In this document: piece after piece, positions 51,969 to 60,005 of the stretch
How positions within the stretch are numbered: position 1 is the stretch's first letter
Layout: every line of letters starts with the position of its first letter
Source of the DNA: Kingella denitrificans ATCC 33394
GTDB taxonomy: Bacteria; Pseudomonadota; Gammaproteobacteria; Burkholderiales; Neisseriaceae
Reading direction: 5' to 3'
Length of the DNA: 64,000 nucleotides
Assembly (NCBI RefSeq): GCF_000190695.1
Contig: NZ_GL870929.1
Coordinates: forward strand, 1,812,320-1,876,319
Program-made: the position numbers and the translations under genes
Notes under the pieces: model-generated
Seen by the model: only the letters and a program-made list of their open reading frames with translations
Told to the model about the DNA's origin: nothing
Databases searched by the model: none

Positions 51969-52823
51969 TCAGCCAGCCTTCCCCACTGCCCGTTGCACCC
52001 CGAAAATCGAAGCCAGCACCAGCGCGAAGCCCGCCAGCGATTTCGCGTCCATGTCCTGGCCGAGGAACAGCCAGCCCAGCACGAAGGCGCAGACTGGGCT
52101 GAGCAATCCCAGCGACGACACGGCGGCGGGCGGCAGTTTAGCGATGCCGTCGAACCACAGCACATAAGCCAGCACCGCGCCGAACAAGCACAGATACAGG
52201 TAGCCGTCGATGTTGGCCGCGCTTAACGTTTCCAGCGGCGGTTCGGCCAGCAGGGCGACGGGCAGCAGGCACAGTCCGCCGATAAACAGCTGCCAGCCGG
52301 TGAACGCCAACACGGGCAGCGAAGTGCGGCGGTGTTTCGACAAATACACGCCCAAGGCCATCGCCGCCGCGCCCGCCAGTGCCGCCAAAATGCCCAGCGT
52401 GTCATAGCGCGCCTGCGGCGACAGCACCAACAGCGCAATCCCCGCCACGCCCGCCGCCGCCCAGCCCCAAGCCGCTTTCGGCGGCATGGTTTTGCCGATT
52501 AACCAAGTGAACACCAGCACCATCAGTGTCTGCGTGGAACTCAGCACCGCCGCCAATCCGCCCGGCAAACGGTACGCCGCCACAAACAGCATGGCCTGGA
52601 AAAAGCCGATGTTCAGAAACCCGAGCAGGGCGACAAAGCCCCATTCGCCGCGCCGAGGCAGCCTGCGCGTCCACGCCAACAGCAACAGCCCGGCGGGTAA
52701 AACACGGATAAGCGCGGCGGTGAACGGGCGGTTCGGCGGCAGGAATTCGGTGGTCACGAGATAAGTGCTGCCCCAAATCAGCGGGGCGAGTGCGGTGGTG
52801 AAAATGGCAACGCGGCTTGTCAT
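51969..52823 (-). CDS. EamA/DMT-family exporter
   Basis: A 284-residue membrane protein with ten hydrophobic helices in two EamA repeats (first: LAPLIWGSTYLVTTEFLPPNRPFTAALIRVLPAGLLLL; second starting near GWQLFIGGLCLLPVALLAEPP and LYLCLFGAVLAYVLWFDGIAKLPPAAVSSLGLLSPVCAFVLGW). YdcZ/YedA-like members export amino acids or other metabolites and drugs. Two MarR-box-like operators lie 28 and 62 bp upstream of the start codon, identical in pattern to those before the nitroreductase/MarR pair at 58.4 kb, so regulation by that MarR protein is likely. Confidence 0.88.
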   Translation of the reverse strand: MTSRVAIFTTALAPLIWGSTYLVTTEFLPPNRPFTAALIRVLPAGLLLLAWTRRLPRRGEWGFVALLGFLNIGFFQAMLFVAAYRLPGGLAAVLSSTQTLMVLVFTWLIGKTMPPKAAWGWAAAGVAGIALLVLSPQARYDTLGILAALAGAAAMALGVYLSKHRRTSLPVLAFTGWQLFIGGLCLLPVALLAEPPLETLSAANIDGYLYLCLFGAVLAYVLWFDGIAKLPPAAVSSLGLLSPVCAFVLGWLFLGQDMDAKSLAGFALVLASIFGVQRAVGKAG

Positions 52824-52850
52824 GACGTTGTTCCTGAAGGTTTGGGGTAT

Positions 52851-52904
52851 TTAACTTGAAATCGAGATAAATAATAAAACATAATTAGCTTGAAATCAAG
52901 ATAA
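52851..52904. promoter_or_regulatory. Two MarR-box-like operators upstream of the EamA exporter
   Basis: TTAACTTGAAATCGAGATAA (52851-52870) and TTAGCTTGAAATCAAGATAA (52885-52904) are near-palindromes centred on CTTGA-N2-TCAAG, spaced 34 bp apart. They match the sites at 58348-58400 between the nitroreductase and marR genes at nearly every position. Confidence 0.75.
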
Positions 52905-53078
52905 TTTAAGCCGCAGGTTTGGGAAACGCGTTTTCAGACGACGTTTTTCTTTTAATAATAATTTAGTAATGGTCATTTAACACAGTCATCATCACCTTCT
53001 TTTGGTTACTTAGAAGGTTTATAATAAGGGTACTCTAACAACTTGTCTAAATTAGAATATTTCATCTAAGGAAGCGAT

Positions 53079-54332
53079 ATGACTATTAAATTTCTATCGT
53101 CTGATATTTTAACAAAAGAGCCTGTTGAGATAACTATTGATAGTACAACAGATAATGAGCAACAACAGAAATATCAAGCACTATTACAAAAATCATTCAA
53201 TCAGATTTTGGATGCAGAAAATATCCTTATTCTTGCTGGTTCTGGAACATCGTTAACGTTTAATACAGACGAAGAAGGGCATGTAGCTCCTAGCATGTCA
53301 GATCTTTGGAATGCTTGTCGTGAAATGAATGAAACAATTTTTGACGATATTAGAAATTATACAAAATACGATAAATTTGCCAGCAAGTGGAAAGATGAAA
53401 ACGACAACACACAAATTGATTGCAATATCGAATTACTTTTATCCCTTTGCGACACTTTCTTATCTCTAAAAAGTCAACTATCTGAACGAAAATTAAAGCG
53501 ATTAGAGAAATTCGTTGCCGATGCTAAAAATAAAATATTAGAGAAAACGGATTTTACCGAGGATATTAAATACCCATCAAGTTGGCAACACCATGATAAA
53601 CTTCTGCGCGTTTTTGGGAAAAGACAAACCAAACAAAAACGTTTAAAAATATTTACGACCAATTACGATTTGGCATTTGAAACTTCCGCCTCAAATATTG
53701 GCATGACTGTTATAGATGGTTTTGAATATTCCAGACCATATCGCTTCAATCCATCTTGGTTTCATTACGATATTGTTCACAGATCCCAAACTACCGATAA
53801 ATCGAGTAGTTATCTGCCAAATGTATTTCATCTTTATAAAATTCATGGTTCTGTTGATTGGATTAGAACCGAACAGGGTATTCAAAAAAGAAGAACCAAT
53901 AAACAAGAAGGTGAGCCAGTTATTATCTATCCAAGTAGCAATAAATACCAAACTTCTTATGAATCACCATATTTGGATATGATGTCTAGCCTGTTAAACT
54001 CAATTCAACAGCCTAAAACAGCTATTATATGCTTGGGTTTTGGTTTTAACGATAAACATATAAACAATGCAATTACTATGGCATTAAGAACAAATCCTGA
54101 ATTATTGCTAATGGTTGGAACACGTTCTTTATTTGATGAAAATGGTTCTTTCAATAAAGAAATAAGAAAGTTATTTATGGATGCCGTAAAAGTAGGAGAT
54201 TCAAGAATTTCTCTTATAGATAGTAGTTTTGCTGATTTTGTTAATCTATTGCCGAAAAGAAACAAGGAAACACCTGAAGAAAATATATTCAAAGTATTCC
54301 AACAAATGGCAATGGGAGGCTCCCATGATTGA
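53079..54332 (+). CDS. SIR2-domain NADase of a SIR2-HerA defence pair
   Basis: A 417-residue SIR2-like protein. NAD-binding signature GSGTSLT at about 54-60, TTNYD at 193-197, KIHGSVDW with the catalytic-position His near 256, and CLGFGFNDKHI near 318-328. Such proteins deplete NAD+ when triggered by phage, and the HerA partner controls or joins the activity. The 3' end overlaps the HerA gene by eight bases, so the two are translationally coupled. The gene is AT-rich and free of uptake sequences, unlike its neighbours, so it was probably acquired horizontally. The start has AAGGAAG upstream. Confidence 0.88.
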   Translation: MTIKFLSSDILTKEPVEITIDSTTDNEQQQKYQALLQKSFNQILDAENILILAGSGTSLTFNTDEEGHVAPSMSDLWNACREMNETIFDDIRNYTKYDKFASKWKDENDNTQIDCNIELLLSLCDTFLSLKSQLSERKLKRLEKFVADAKNKILEKTDFTEDIKYPSSWQHHDKLLRVFGKRQTKQKRLKIFTTNYDLAFETSASNIGMTVIDGFEYSRPYRFNPSWFHYDIVHRSQTTDKSSSYLPNVFHLYKIHGSVDWIRTEQGIQKRRTNKQEGEPVIIYPSSNKYQTSYESPYLDMMSSLLNSIQQPKTAIICLGFGFNDKHINNAITMALRTNPELLLMVGTRSLFDENGSFNKEIRKLFMDAVKVGDSRISLIDSSFADFVNLLPKRNKETPEENIFKVFQQMAMGGSHD

Positions 54333-56049
54333 TTGGTTTTCACCGTATGATGCGCAACGAAGAGTTGGCAGCCTAATAGAAATTTCCGCTACGGAAGCTA
54401 AGATCAATTTAACTAAAGCTGGAACAGGTGAGCAAGTTTGGCTACTTGGCAACAAAATTCCGATTGGTGAAGTTAATGAATTTATCTTCATTGACTGTGG
54501 GCAGACTGCTATTTTAGGTCGTGTTATCAAGGTCTGGCTTGAAAACGGTGAAAGACTGAGTGTTGATAGCTTAGATGATTCTTATGCCAATAATAACCCG
54601 ATAGGTCTGGTTCAATTATTGGTCAGCATTGATGTTGAGACAGGTTTTAATCACAGAGGGATTAAACAATACCCTAAATTGGGGGCACAAATTTATGCGG
54701 CACATCCACAATTAGTGTCTTTACTCGCTGAAGGAAAAATCAATAACCAAAATGATGATATTCAATTACCCGTTGCCGAAATATCAGGTGATTCATCGGT
54801 TACAATACATTTAACGCCGGAAAAGCTATTTTCCCGTCATTGCGCCGTATTGGGCTCAACAGGCGGCGGAAAAAGTTACACAATAGCAAATCTTATCAGC
54901 AATGTGCACCAACATGGCGGTAAGGTATTACTGATAGGTGCAACCGGAGAATACGAAAATCTTCTTTGTGAAAGTTATTATGTCGGAGAACATCCTTATG
55001 CAACACTGCAAAATAAAGTAACTTATCCACATTGGATGTTTACCGATTCCGATATAAGAGCTTTACTTAGACCGTCAGCTCAAAGCTAGGCTCCGAAGCT
55101 TGAAGAAGCAATTCGCAGTCTAAAAGTTGTTACGCAATATCATAATCAGCAAAACCATGAATTATCAATAACCCAAACATATAATTTAGAAAAGGCAGAA
55201 AAAGCCAAACAGCCTTTTGAAACAGCTGTTAGAAATATCCAACAAAATTTCTCAATTATCCCTTGGAAATTTTATGCGCTAGCAGAACAAATTATTGCAG
55301 AGTGTGTTTTCCCAACAGGCGGGACATATCAAACACCTAACCCATCAATTTGGGGAAAACGAGCAGATAACGATGTAGGCTATTGTTTAAGTCTAATTTC
55401 TCGTATAAAAGCAATGCAAAATAACATTCACTTGAAATGGATGTTGGACTGTGATTCTAGTCTAAAAACCATTCCAAGTATTATTGATAACTTATGCCAA
55501 CCTTCAAATAAAATCGTACGATTAGATTTATCTGCCGTTCCCTTTGAAGCAAATGCCAGAGAATTACTGGTTAATGCAATTGGCAGAAAATTGCTTGCTT
55601 GTGCGAGAGACAATCAAATCAGTCATGAAAATCCATTGCTCGTATTTATTGATGAATCACATCAATTTTTAAATAAATCTATTGGTGATGAAATCAGTAA
55701 AATGAATCTGACTGCTTTTGGCGATATTGCCAAAGAAGGTAGGAAATATGGATTAAATGTTGTTATTGCAACCCAAAGACCAAGAGATATTCCTGAAGAT
55801 GTGCTAAGCCAAATCGGTACGCTTATTGTTCATCGCCTGACTAATGAAAAAGATCAGGATATTGTGAAAAAAGCCGTTGGCTCAATTGATAACAGGTCTG
55901 CCGCATTTCTACCTGTCTTAGGGCAAGGAGAAGCATTATTACTAGGCATTGATTTTCCTTTCCCTATGAAAGTCAAAATGAAGACACCTGATACCAAACC
56001 AAGCTCTCGGAGTGCATCCTTCTCTACAGTATGGAAAGTGAGTAGCTAA
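54325..56049 (+). pseudogene. HerA-type ATPase of the SIR2-HerA pair, interrupted by an amber codon
   Basis: The frame is open for 574 codons except for TAG at 55087-55089 (codon 255). Walker A GSTGGGKS (177-184) lies before it; Walker B LLVFIDE (about 438-444), EISKMNLTAFGDIAKEGRKYGLNVVIATQRPRDI and the C-terminal GEALLLG lie after it in the same frame. Intact homologues, as I recall them, read like LRPSGQTQAPKL, so the stop most simply replaces Gln by a single C-to-T change. As read, only the N-terminal HAS-barrel and Walker A would be made. Restart at Met 55414 would give a 211-residue C-terminal piece. Confidence 0.88.
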
Positions 56050-56507
56050 ATAATTTAAATAAGAAAAGTCTGTGCATGTGTATGCTTTGCACATTCTATA
56101 TTGTTGTGTTAAAGCAATGTCAGGCAAAAGCCAACAGATATTGCTTACAGACGACCTTTAAAGACTACCTGAAAACATTATCTTCTACGAAGCAAAAAAA
56201 CAGCCTGCACGTTTAACACCATGTGCAGGCTGCTTTTTTAGAGTGGGTATGGCGGCGATACGCCATGCAAATCTTTAATACTGGAAACTTGAAGGGGTTT
56301 GCTCTCTCTCAGGATAAGGGGGTTCGGGTGCAGGCTGCTTTTAAATTTTCAGGTAGCCTTTCAGACGGCCTGAATATCTGTCCGAAGGCCGTCTGAAAGC
56401 CTTATTGTTTCGCCGCCCCGCCTTGACGGCAGCTTCGTTTCGCTGCATTATGGCACAGCCGAAAGGCAATGATATTCCTTGTAATCCAATACATTAGGAG
56501 ATAAAAC
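56050..56507. other. Gene-free border of the island with mixed uptake-sequence dialects
   Basis: No gene is seen in this 458-bp gap. It holds a DUS pair (56194-56239, left arm mutated to AACAGCC), the 44-bp module shared with 45979-46022, one further king3 DUS (56329) and three non-king3 uptake sequences: TTCAGGTAGCCT (56348), TTCAGACGGCCT (56360) and AGGCCGTCTGAA (56386). The last two face each other as a hairpin-capable pair. Confidence 0.8.
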
Positions 56508-56870
56508 ATGACCGACGCACACAAAATCTACACCGCATGGACGCAGATGTGGAACGGCCATCTTGATATTGCCGACGAATTGTTGTCGCCCCATTTCAAA
56601 GCGCACCTGACCGCCGACTCCACCCCGCCGCCCGCACCCGTTACCGACATTGCCAGCGCGAAGGCCTGGATTGCCACCATCCGCGCCAAAGCCGATTTGC
56701 ATTACGAACTCGTGCTCGGCCCGTTTTGCGACGGCGACATGATTTCCGCCTATTGGCGCGTTACCGCCACGCTCGGCGACAAAACCGCCGTCAAAGTCGG
56801 CACGGATTTCCTGAAAGTCAAAGACGGTAAAATCACCGACTGCTGGACGATGAACAACAACGCCGCATAA
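56508..56870 (+). CDS. SnoaL-like protein
   Basis: A 120-residue NTF2-like protein: MTDAHKIYTAWTQMWNGHLDIADELLSPHFKAHLT, then DIASAKAWIATIRAKADLHYELVLGPFCDGDMISAYWRVTATLGDKTAVKVGTDFLKVKDGKITDCWTMNN. The G-x-D-x-L-x-x-x-x-G-K-I-x-x-x-W pattern is typical of SnoaL-type small-molecule enzymes or binding proteins. AGGAGAT upstream supports the start. The ligand is unknown. Confidence 0.8.
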   Translation: MTDAHKIYTAWTQMWNGHLDIADELLSPHFKAHLTADSTPPPAPVTDIASAKAWIATIRAKADLHYELVLGPFCDGDMISAYWRVTATLGDKTAVKVGTDFLKVKDGKITDCWTMNNNAA

Positions 56871-56890
56871 AGCGAAGCCCGATGGGTTTC

Positions 56891-56936
56891 AAGCAGCCTG
56901 CACTTGGATTTTGCAAAGTGCAGGCTGCTTTTTTTG
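56891..56936. terminator. DUS-pair hairpin between convergent genes
   Basis: AAGCAGCCTGCACTT and AAGTGCAGGCTGCTTTTTTT lie between the SnoaL-like and AhpD-like genes. Confidence 0.75.
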
Positions 56937-56958
56937 CACGTTCGGCTTGTAGGCCAGG

Positions 56959-57423
56959 CTAAATCAGCCCTGCCTTCTCCAATCCCATCAGACCGTCCAT
57001 GCTGCCTGCCGGGGTGGCAAAAGCCACGTTCAGGCGGTTCCAGACGTTGATGGTGTTGATGACGTGGGTCAACGCCACCAGTTCTTCTTCATCAAAATGG
57101 GCGCGTACCGCTGCGTAGTCCGCATCGCGGACACCTTGTTCGGAGATGCGGATCAAATTTTCCGCCCATTGCAGCGCGGCCCGTTCTTTTTCGGTAAACA
57201 GGGTTGATTCGTGCCAAACGGCCAAATGGTGCAGGCGCAGTTCTCGCTCGCCGTACAGCTTGGCTTCTTTGACGTGCATATCAACACAAAAAACGCAGCC
57301 GTTGATTTGTGAAACACGCAGTTTCACCAAATCTTTCAGGGTACTATCCAGCGTGAGGCTTGCTTCCAAGGCCAGCAGTGCCTTATAGGTATTAAGAGCA
57401 TATTGGGAATAGTGCAAGCGCAT
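56959..57423 (-). CDS. Carboxymuconolactone decarboxylase/AhpD-like protein
   Basis: A 154-residue helical protein with the AhpD core: LVKLRVSQINGCVFCVDMHVKEAKLYGE, where the CxxC pair and following His form the peroxide-reducing centre. ALQWAENLIRISEQGVRDADYAAVRAHFDEEELVALTHVINTINVWNRLNVAF follows. It probably acts as an alkylhydroperoxidase. The start has GGAGG upstream. Confidence 0.88.
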   Translation of the reverse strand: MRLHYSQYALNTYKALLALEASLTLDSTLKDLVKLRVSQINGCVFCVDMHVKEAKLYGERELRLHHLAVWHESTLFTEKERAALQWAENLIRISEQGVRDADYAAVRAHFDEEELVALTHVINTINVWNRLNVAFATPAGSMDGLMGLEKAGLI

Positions 57424-57520
57424 AAGTCCTCCAAATAAATGAATGAGCGGGTGGGAAATTTGGCCTATCGGAAGCCTTCTTTTTCAAGTGCAGGCTGCCA
57501 TCAGTCAAAACTCTTGATTT

Positions 57521-57627
57521 TATAGTGGATTAAAATAAAAATGAGACAAGGCGGCAACGCCCGCCGTGTACGGGTAGTACATAAGGGCGTTGGCAACGCC
57601 GTATCATTGCAATTTTAATCCACTATA
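57521..57627. repeat. Divergent Correia-type repeat, 107 bp
   Basis: Terminal repeats are intact, but the interior differs from the other copies (GGCGGCAACGCCCGCCGTGT in place of the GGCGAGCCGC segment), so it represents a separate subtype. Confidence 0.9.
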
Positions 57628-57665
57628 CCAACCGGGGAATGTCTGTGTTGCTGATTTTCAGGCGT

Positions 57666-58331
57666 TTATTCAATCCAATCAACCACATCGTCTACTGCCT
57701 GCCGCGTTTTGGCGCGCTTGGGTTCGCCTGCGCGATAGCCAAACGCCGCCATGACGCTGACGCGGTATTCGTCAAGATTGATTAAACCTTTTTCCAACAG
57801 CAGTTTTTCCACATTTTCTTTTTGAAAGCCTTCCATCGGCGTGGAATCCACACCAATCAACGCGGCAGCGGTCATCATATTCGCCAACGCGATATAGGTT
57901 TGCTTGGCTGCCCAGTCGTTAAATGCGCGCGGATTATCGGCAATGGCAAAATCGGTTTCGGCAAACTGTTTGAAAAATTTTTGTATCATTCCAACGGTTT
58001 CAGACGGCATTCCATGCACGCTGCCCCAGATTTTTTCTTCATAATCCGCCTGCATGGCAGCCTGCGTGCGCGCCAACAAAATCACAAAATGGCTGCAATC
58101 CATGATTTTTTCCGCCGCGCCCCATGCGATGCCGCGCAACTCTTCGCGCAGCGCAGGGTTTTGCACCACCAAAAACCGCCAAGGTTCCAGCCCGAACGAA
58201 CTGGGCGACAGGCGTGCGGTTTCCAGAATATAAGCAAAATCATCGGCAGGGATTTTCTTCGCCGCATCATAACTTTTGCAGGCGTGGCGGAAACGGAAGG
58301 CGTTTAAAACGGCTTGTTTATTGGCAAACAT
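57666..58331 (-). CDS. Nitroreductase-family oxidoreductase
   Basis: A 221-residue flavoprotein of the NfsB/YodC type: FRFRHACKSYDAAKKIPADDFAYILETARLSPSSFGLEPWRFLVVQNP binds FMN, and ANMMTAAALIGVDSTPMEGF and VSVMAAFGYRAGEPKRAKTR complete the fold. These reduce quinones or nitroaromatics with NAD(P)H. It is divergent from marR, with two operator palindromes between them, so it is likely induced by the MarR ligand. A meningococcal-type uptake sequence (TTCAGACGGCAT, 57999-58010) lies inside the gene. Confidence 0.9.
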   Translation of the reverse strand: MFANKQAVLNAFRFRHACKSYDAAKKIPADDFAYILETARLSPSSFGLEPWRFLVVQNPALREELRGIAWGAAEKIMDCSHFVILLARTQAAMQADYEEKIWGSVHGMPSETVGMIQKFFKQFAETDFAIADNPRAFNDWAAKQTYIALANMMTAAALIGVDSTPMEGFQKENVEKLLLEKGLINLDEYRVSVMAAFGYRAGEPKRAKTRQAVDDVVDWIE

Positions 58332-58347
58332 GGTTTTTTCTGTAAAT

Positions 58348-58400
58348 TTATCTTGACTTCAAGTTAAATATAAATGGAGATTAACTTGAAGTCAAGATAA
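58348..58400. promoter_or_regulatory. Paired MarR operators between nitroreductase and marR
   Basis: TTATCTTGACTTCAAGTTAA (58348-58367) and TTAACTTGAAGTCAAGATAA (58381-58400) are exact reverse complements of each other and each contains CTTGA-N2-TCAAG. The position between divergent genes fits autoregulation. Confidence 0.85.
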
Positions 58401-58434
58401 AATAATCGCCATTGAAAACCGAACGGAGCATTCT

Positions 58435-58932
58435 ATGACCGAACACCTTGATGCAGCCGCCCGCGCCATTGCCCAATGGAAGCAGGAACTGCCTGAATTG
58501 GCCGCCGAAAATATGCTGTTAATCGGCCGTCTGAAACGCGCCGCTGCCGTCATCGCGCGCGAATTGGAAAAAATTTACGGAGAATACGGTTTAACCGAAG
58601 GCTCGTTCGATGTGCTGGCCACTTTGCGCCGCAGTGGCGCGCCTTATACGCTGACCCCGACCGAGCTGTTCTCATCGCTGATGGTAACGTCCGGCACCAT
58701 GACCACGCGCCTGAAAAATCTGGAAAACCAAGGCTTAATTGACCGCCTGCCCAATCCAGACGATGCCCGCAGCCTGCTGGTCCGCCTGACGGATAAAGGC
58801 AAAGAATTGATTGAAAAAGCCGTGTTCCCGCATGTGGAAAACGAAAAGCGGCTGCTGGAAAAGCTGGATGCGGACACCCGCACGCAACTCGAACAAGGAT
58901 TGGCGGCATGGCTGAGGGCTTTGGAGACGTGA
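58435..58932 (+). CDS. MarR-family transcriptional regulator
   Basis: A 165-residue winged-helix regulator: the dimerising N-terminal helix, LTEGSFDVLATLRRSGAPYTLTPTELFSSLMVTSGTMTTRLKNLENQGLIDRLPNPDDARSLLVRLTDKGKELI with recognition helix and DDAR-S wing as in MarR proteins. It probably represses itself, the divergent nitroreductase and, from shared sites, the EamA exporter at 51969. AGCA and GGAG lie upstream of the start. An 11-of-12 match to AGGCCGTCTGAA is read in frame near 58525. Confidence 0.92.
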   Translation: MTEHLDAAARAIAQWKQELPELAAENMLLIGRLKRAAAVIARELEKIYGEYGLTEGSFDVLATLRRSGAPYTLTPTELFSSLMVTSGTMTTRLKNLENQGLIDRLPNPDDARSLLVRLTDKGKELIEKAVFPHVENEKRLLEKLDADTRTQLEQGLAAWLRALET

Positions 58933-58963
58933 AGGCCGTCTGAAAACATAAAGTCGGCACAAT

Positions 58964-59009
58964 AAAAAGCAGCCTGCACTTTGTTTGCCAAATGTGCAGG
59001 CTGCTTTTT
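58964..59009. terminator. DUS-pair hairpin after marR
   Basis: AAAAAGCAGCCTGCAC and GTGCAGGCTGCTTTTT form the stem. An AGGCCGTCTGAA-type uptake sequence lies just before it (58933-58944). Confidence 0.75.
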
Positions 59010-59105
59010 CTGCCCGAACTGCAATCCCATCAATAATCGGGTCGCTTTCACCTAGGTCTTTCCCTAAACTTGAGCCGTTTTCAACAGCAATACTGGGAAA
59101 AGACT

Positions 59106-59867
59106 ATGTCAAACCTATTGGATTTAAAAGATAAAACAGCCGCCGTCATAGGTGCGTCGTCAGGCATCGGGCGCGCAGTTTCGCTACTGTTGGCGGAACA
59201 CGGTGCCAATGTTGTTTTGTGTGCCCGCCGTACCGACAAACTGGAAGAAACCGCCGCCCTGATTCGTGCACAAGGCGGACGGGCGGTTACCGTGGCAGGC
59301 GATGCGGTGTTGCCTGAAACGCACGAAACGGTTGTCCGCACGGCGCAGCGCGAGTTCGGCGGCTTGGACATCGCAATCAACAATGCAGGCATGCTTGGTG
59401 CGTACAAGCCTCTGGCGGAGCTTTCTCCCGAAGAATGGCGGGCTACGCTGGACGGCAATCTGACTGCCGCCTTCCTCGGCGCACGCAGCCAAATCCCCGC
59501 CATGCTGGCACGCGGCGGCGGTGCGATGGTATTCACGTCCAGCTTTGTCGGCACCAGTTGCGCCCTGCCGAACATGGGTGCATACGGCTGTGCCAAAGCC
59601 GCACTTTCCGCATTGGCCAAAAGCATTACCGCCGATTACGCCGCCCAAGGCATCCGCGCCAACGCCCTGCTGCCCGGCGGCTCGGACACGGAAATGATGT
59701 CTGCCGACCCTCAACAGCGCGCGTGGGCAGAAGGGCTGCACGCGGTCAAACGCATTGCCCGCCCGGAAGAAATCGCTGCCGCGATTTTATTTTTGGTCAG
59801 CCCGATGAGCAGTTTTATCACGGGTGCGGCAATATCTGCGGATGGGGGAAATTCGGCGGTAAAATAG
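59106..59867 (+). CDS. Short-chain dehydrogenase/reductase
   Basis: A 253-residue classical SDR. Nucleotide-binding GASSGIGRA near 16-24, NNAGMLG near 93, the catalytic Ser in FTSSFVG near 145 and the AYGCAKAAL Tyr-Lys pair near 159-163 are present. The C-terminus has SSFITGAAISADGG, the usual final strand. The substrate is unknown. ATG 59106 gives the standard N-terminus; an in-frame TTG upstream is unlikely. Confidence 0.9.
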   Translation: MSNLLDLKDKTAAVIGASSGIGRAVSLLLAEHGANVVLCARRTDKLEETAALIRAQGGRAVTVAGDAVLPETHETVVRTAQREFGGLDIAINNAGMLGAYKPLAELSPEEWRATLDGNLTAAFLGARSQIPAMLARGGGAMVFTSSFVGTSCALPNMGAYGCAKAALSALAKSITADYAAQGIRANALLPGGSDTEMMSADPQQRAWAEGLHAVKRIARPEEIAAAILFLVSPMSSFITGAAISADGGNSAVK

Positions 59868-59890
59868 GTTTTCAGACGGTCTGAAAGCGT

Positions 59891-59938
59891 AAAAAAGCAG
59901 CCTGCACTTTGTGTTGTGAATGTGCAGGCTGCTTTTTT
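59891..59938. terminator. DUS-pair hairpin after the SDR gene
   Basis: AAAAAAGCAGCCTGCAC and GTGCAGGCTGCTTTTTT form the stem, preceded by a palindromic TTTCAGACGGTCTGAAA. Confidence 0.75.
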
Positions 59939-60005
59939 ATGCCCGAACCGCAACCCCATCAACAATCGGGTCGCCACCCGGCTGCTTTGTGCGTATCCTA
60001 ACGCT

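Noticed and set aside
55414..56049. Independent gene for the HerA C-terminal part
   Set aside because: It is in the same frame as the N-terminal part, has no ribosome site before Met 55414 and starts in mid-domain. It is the continuation of the interrupted gene.
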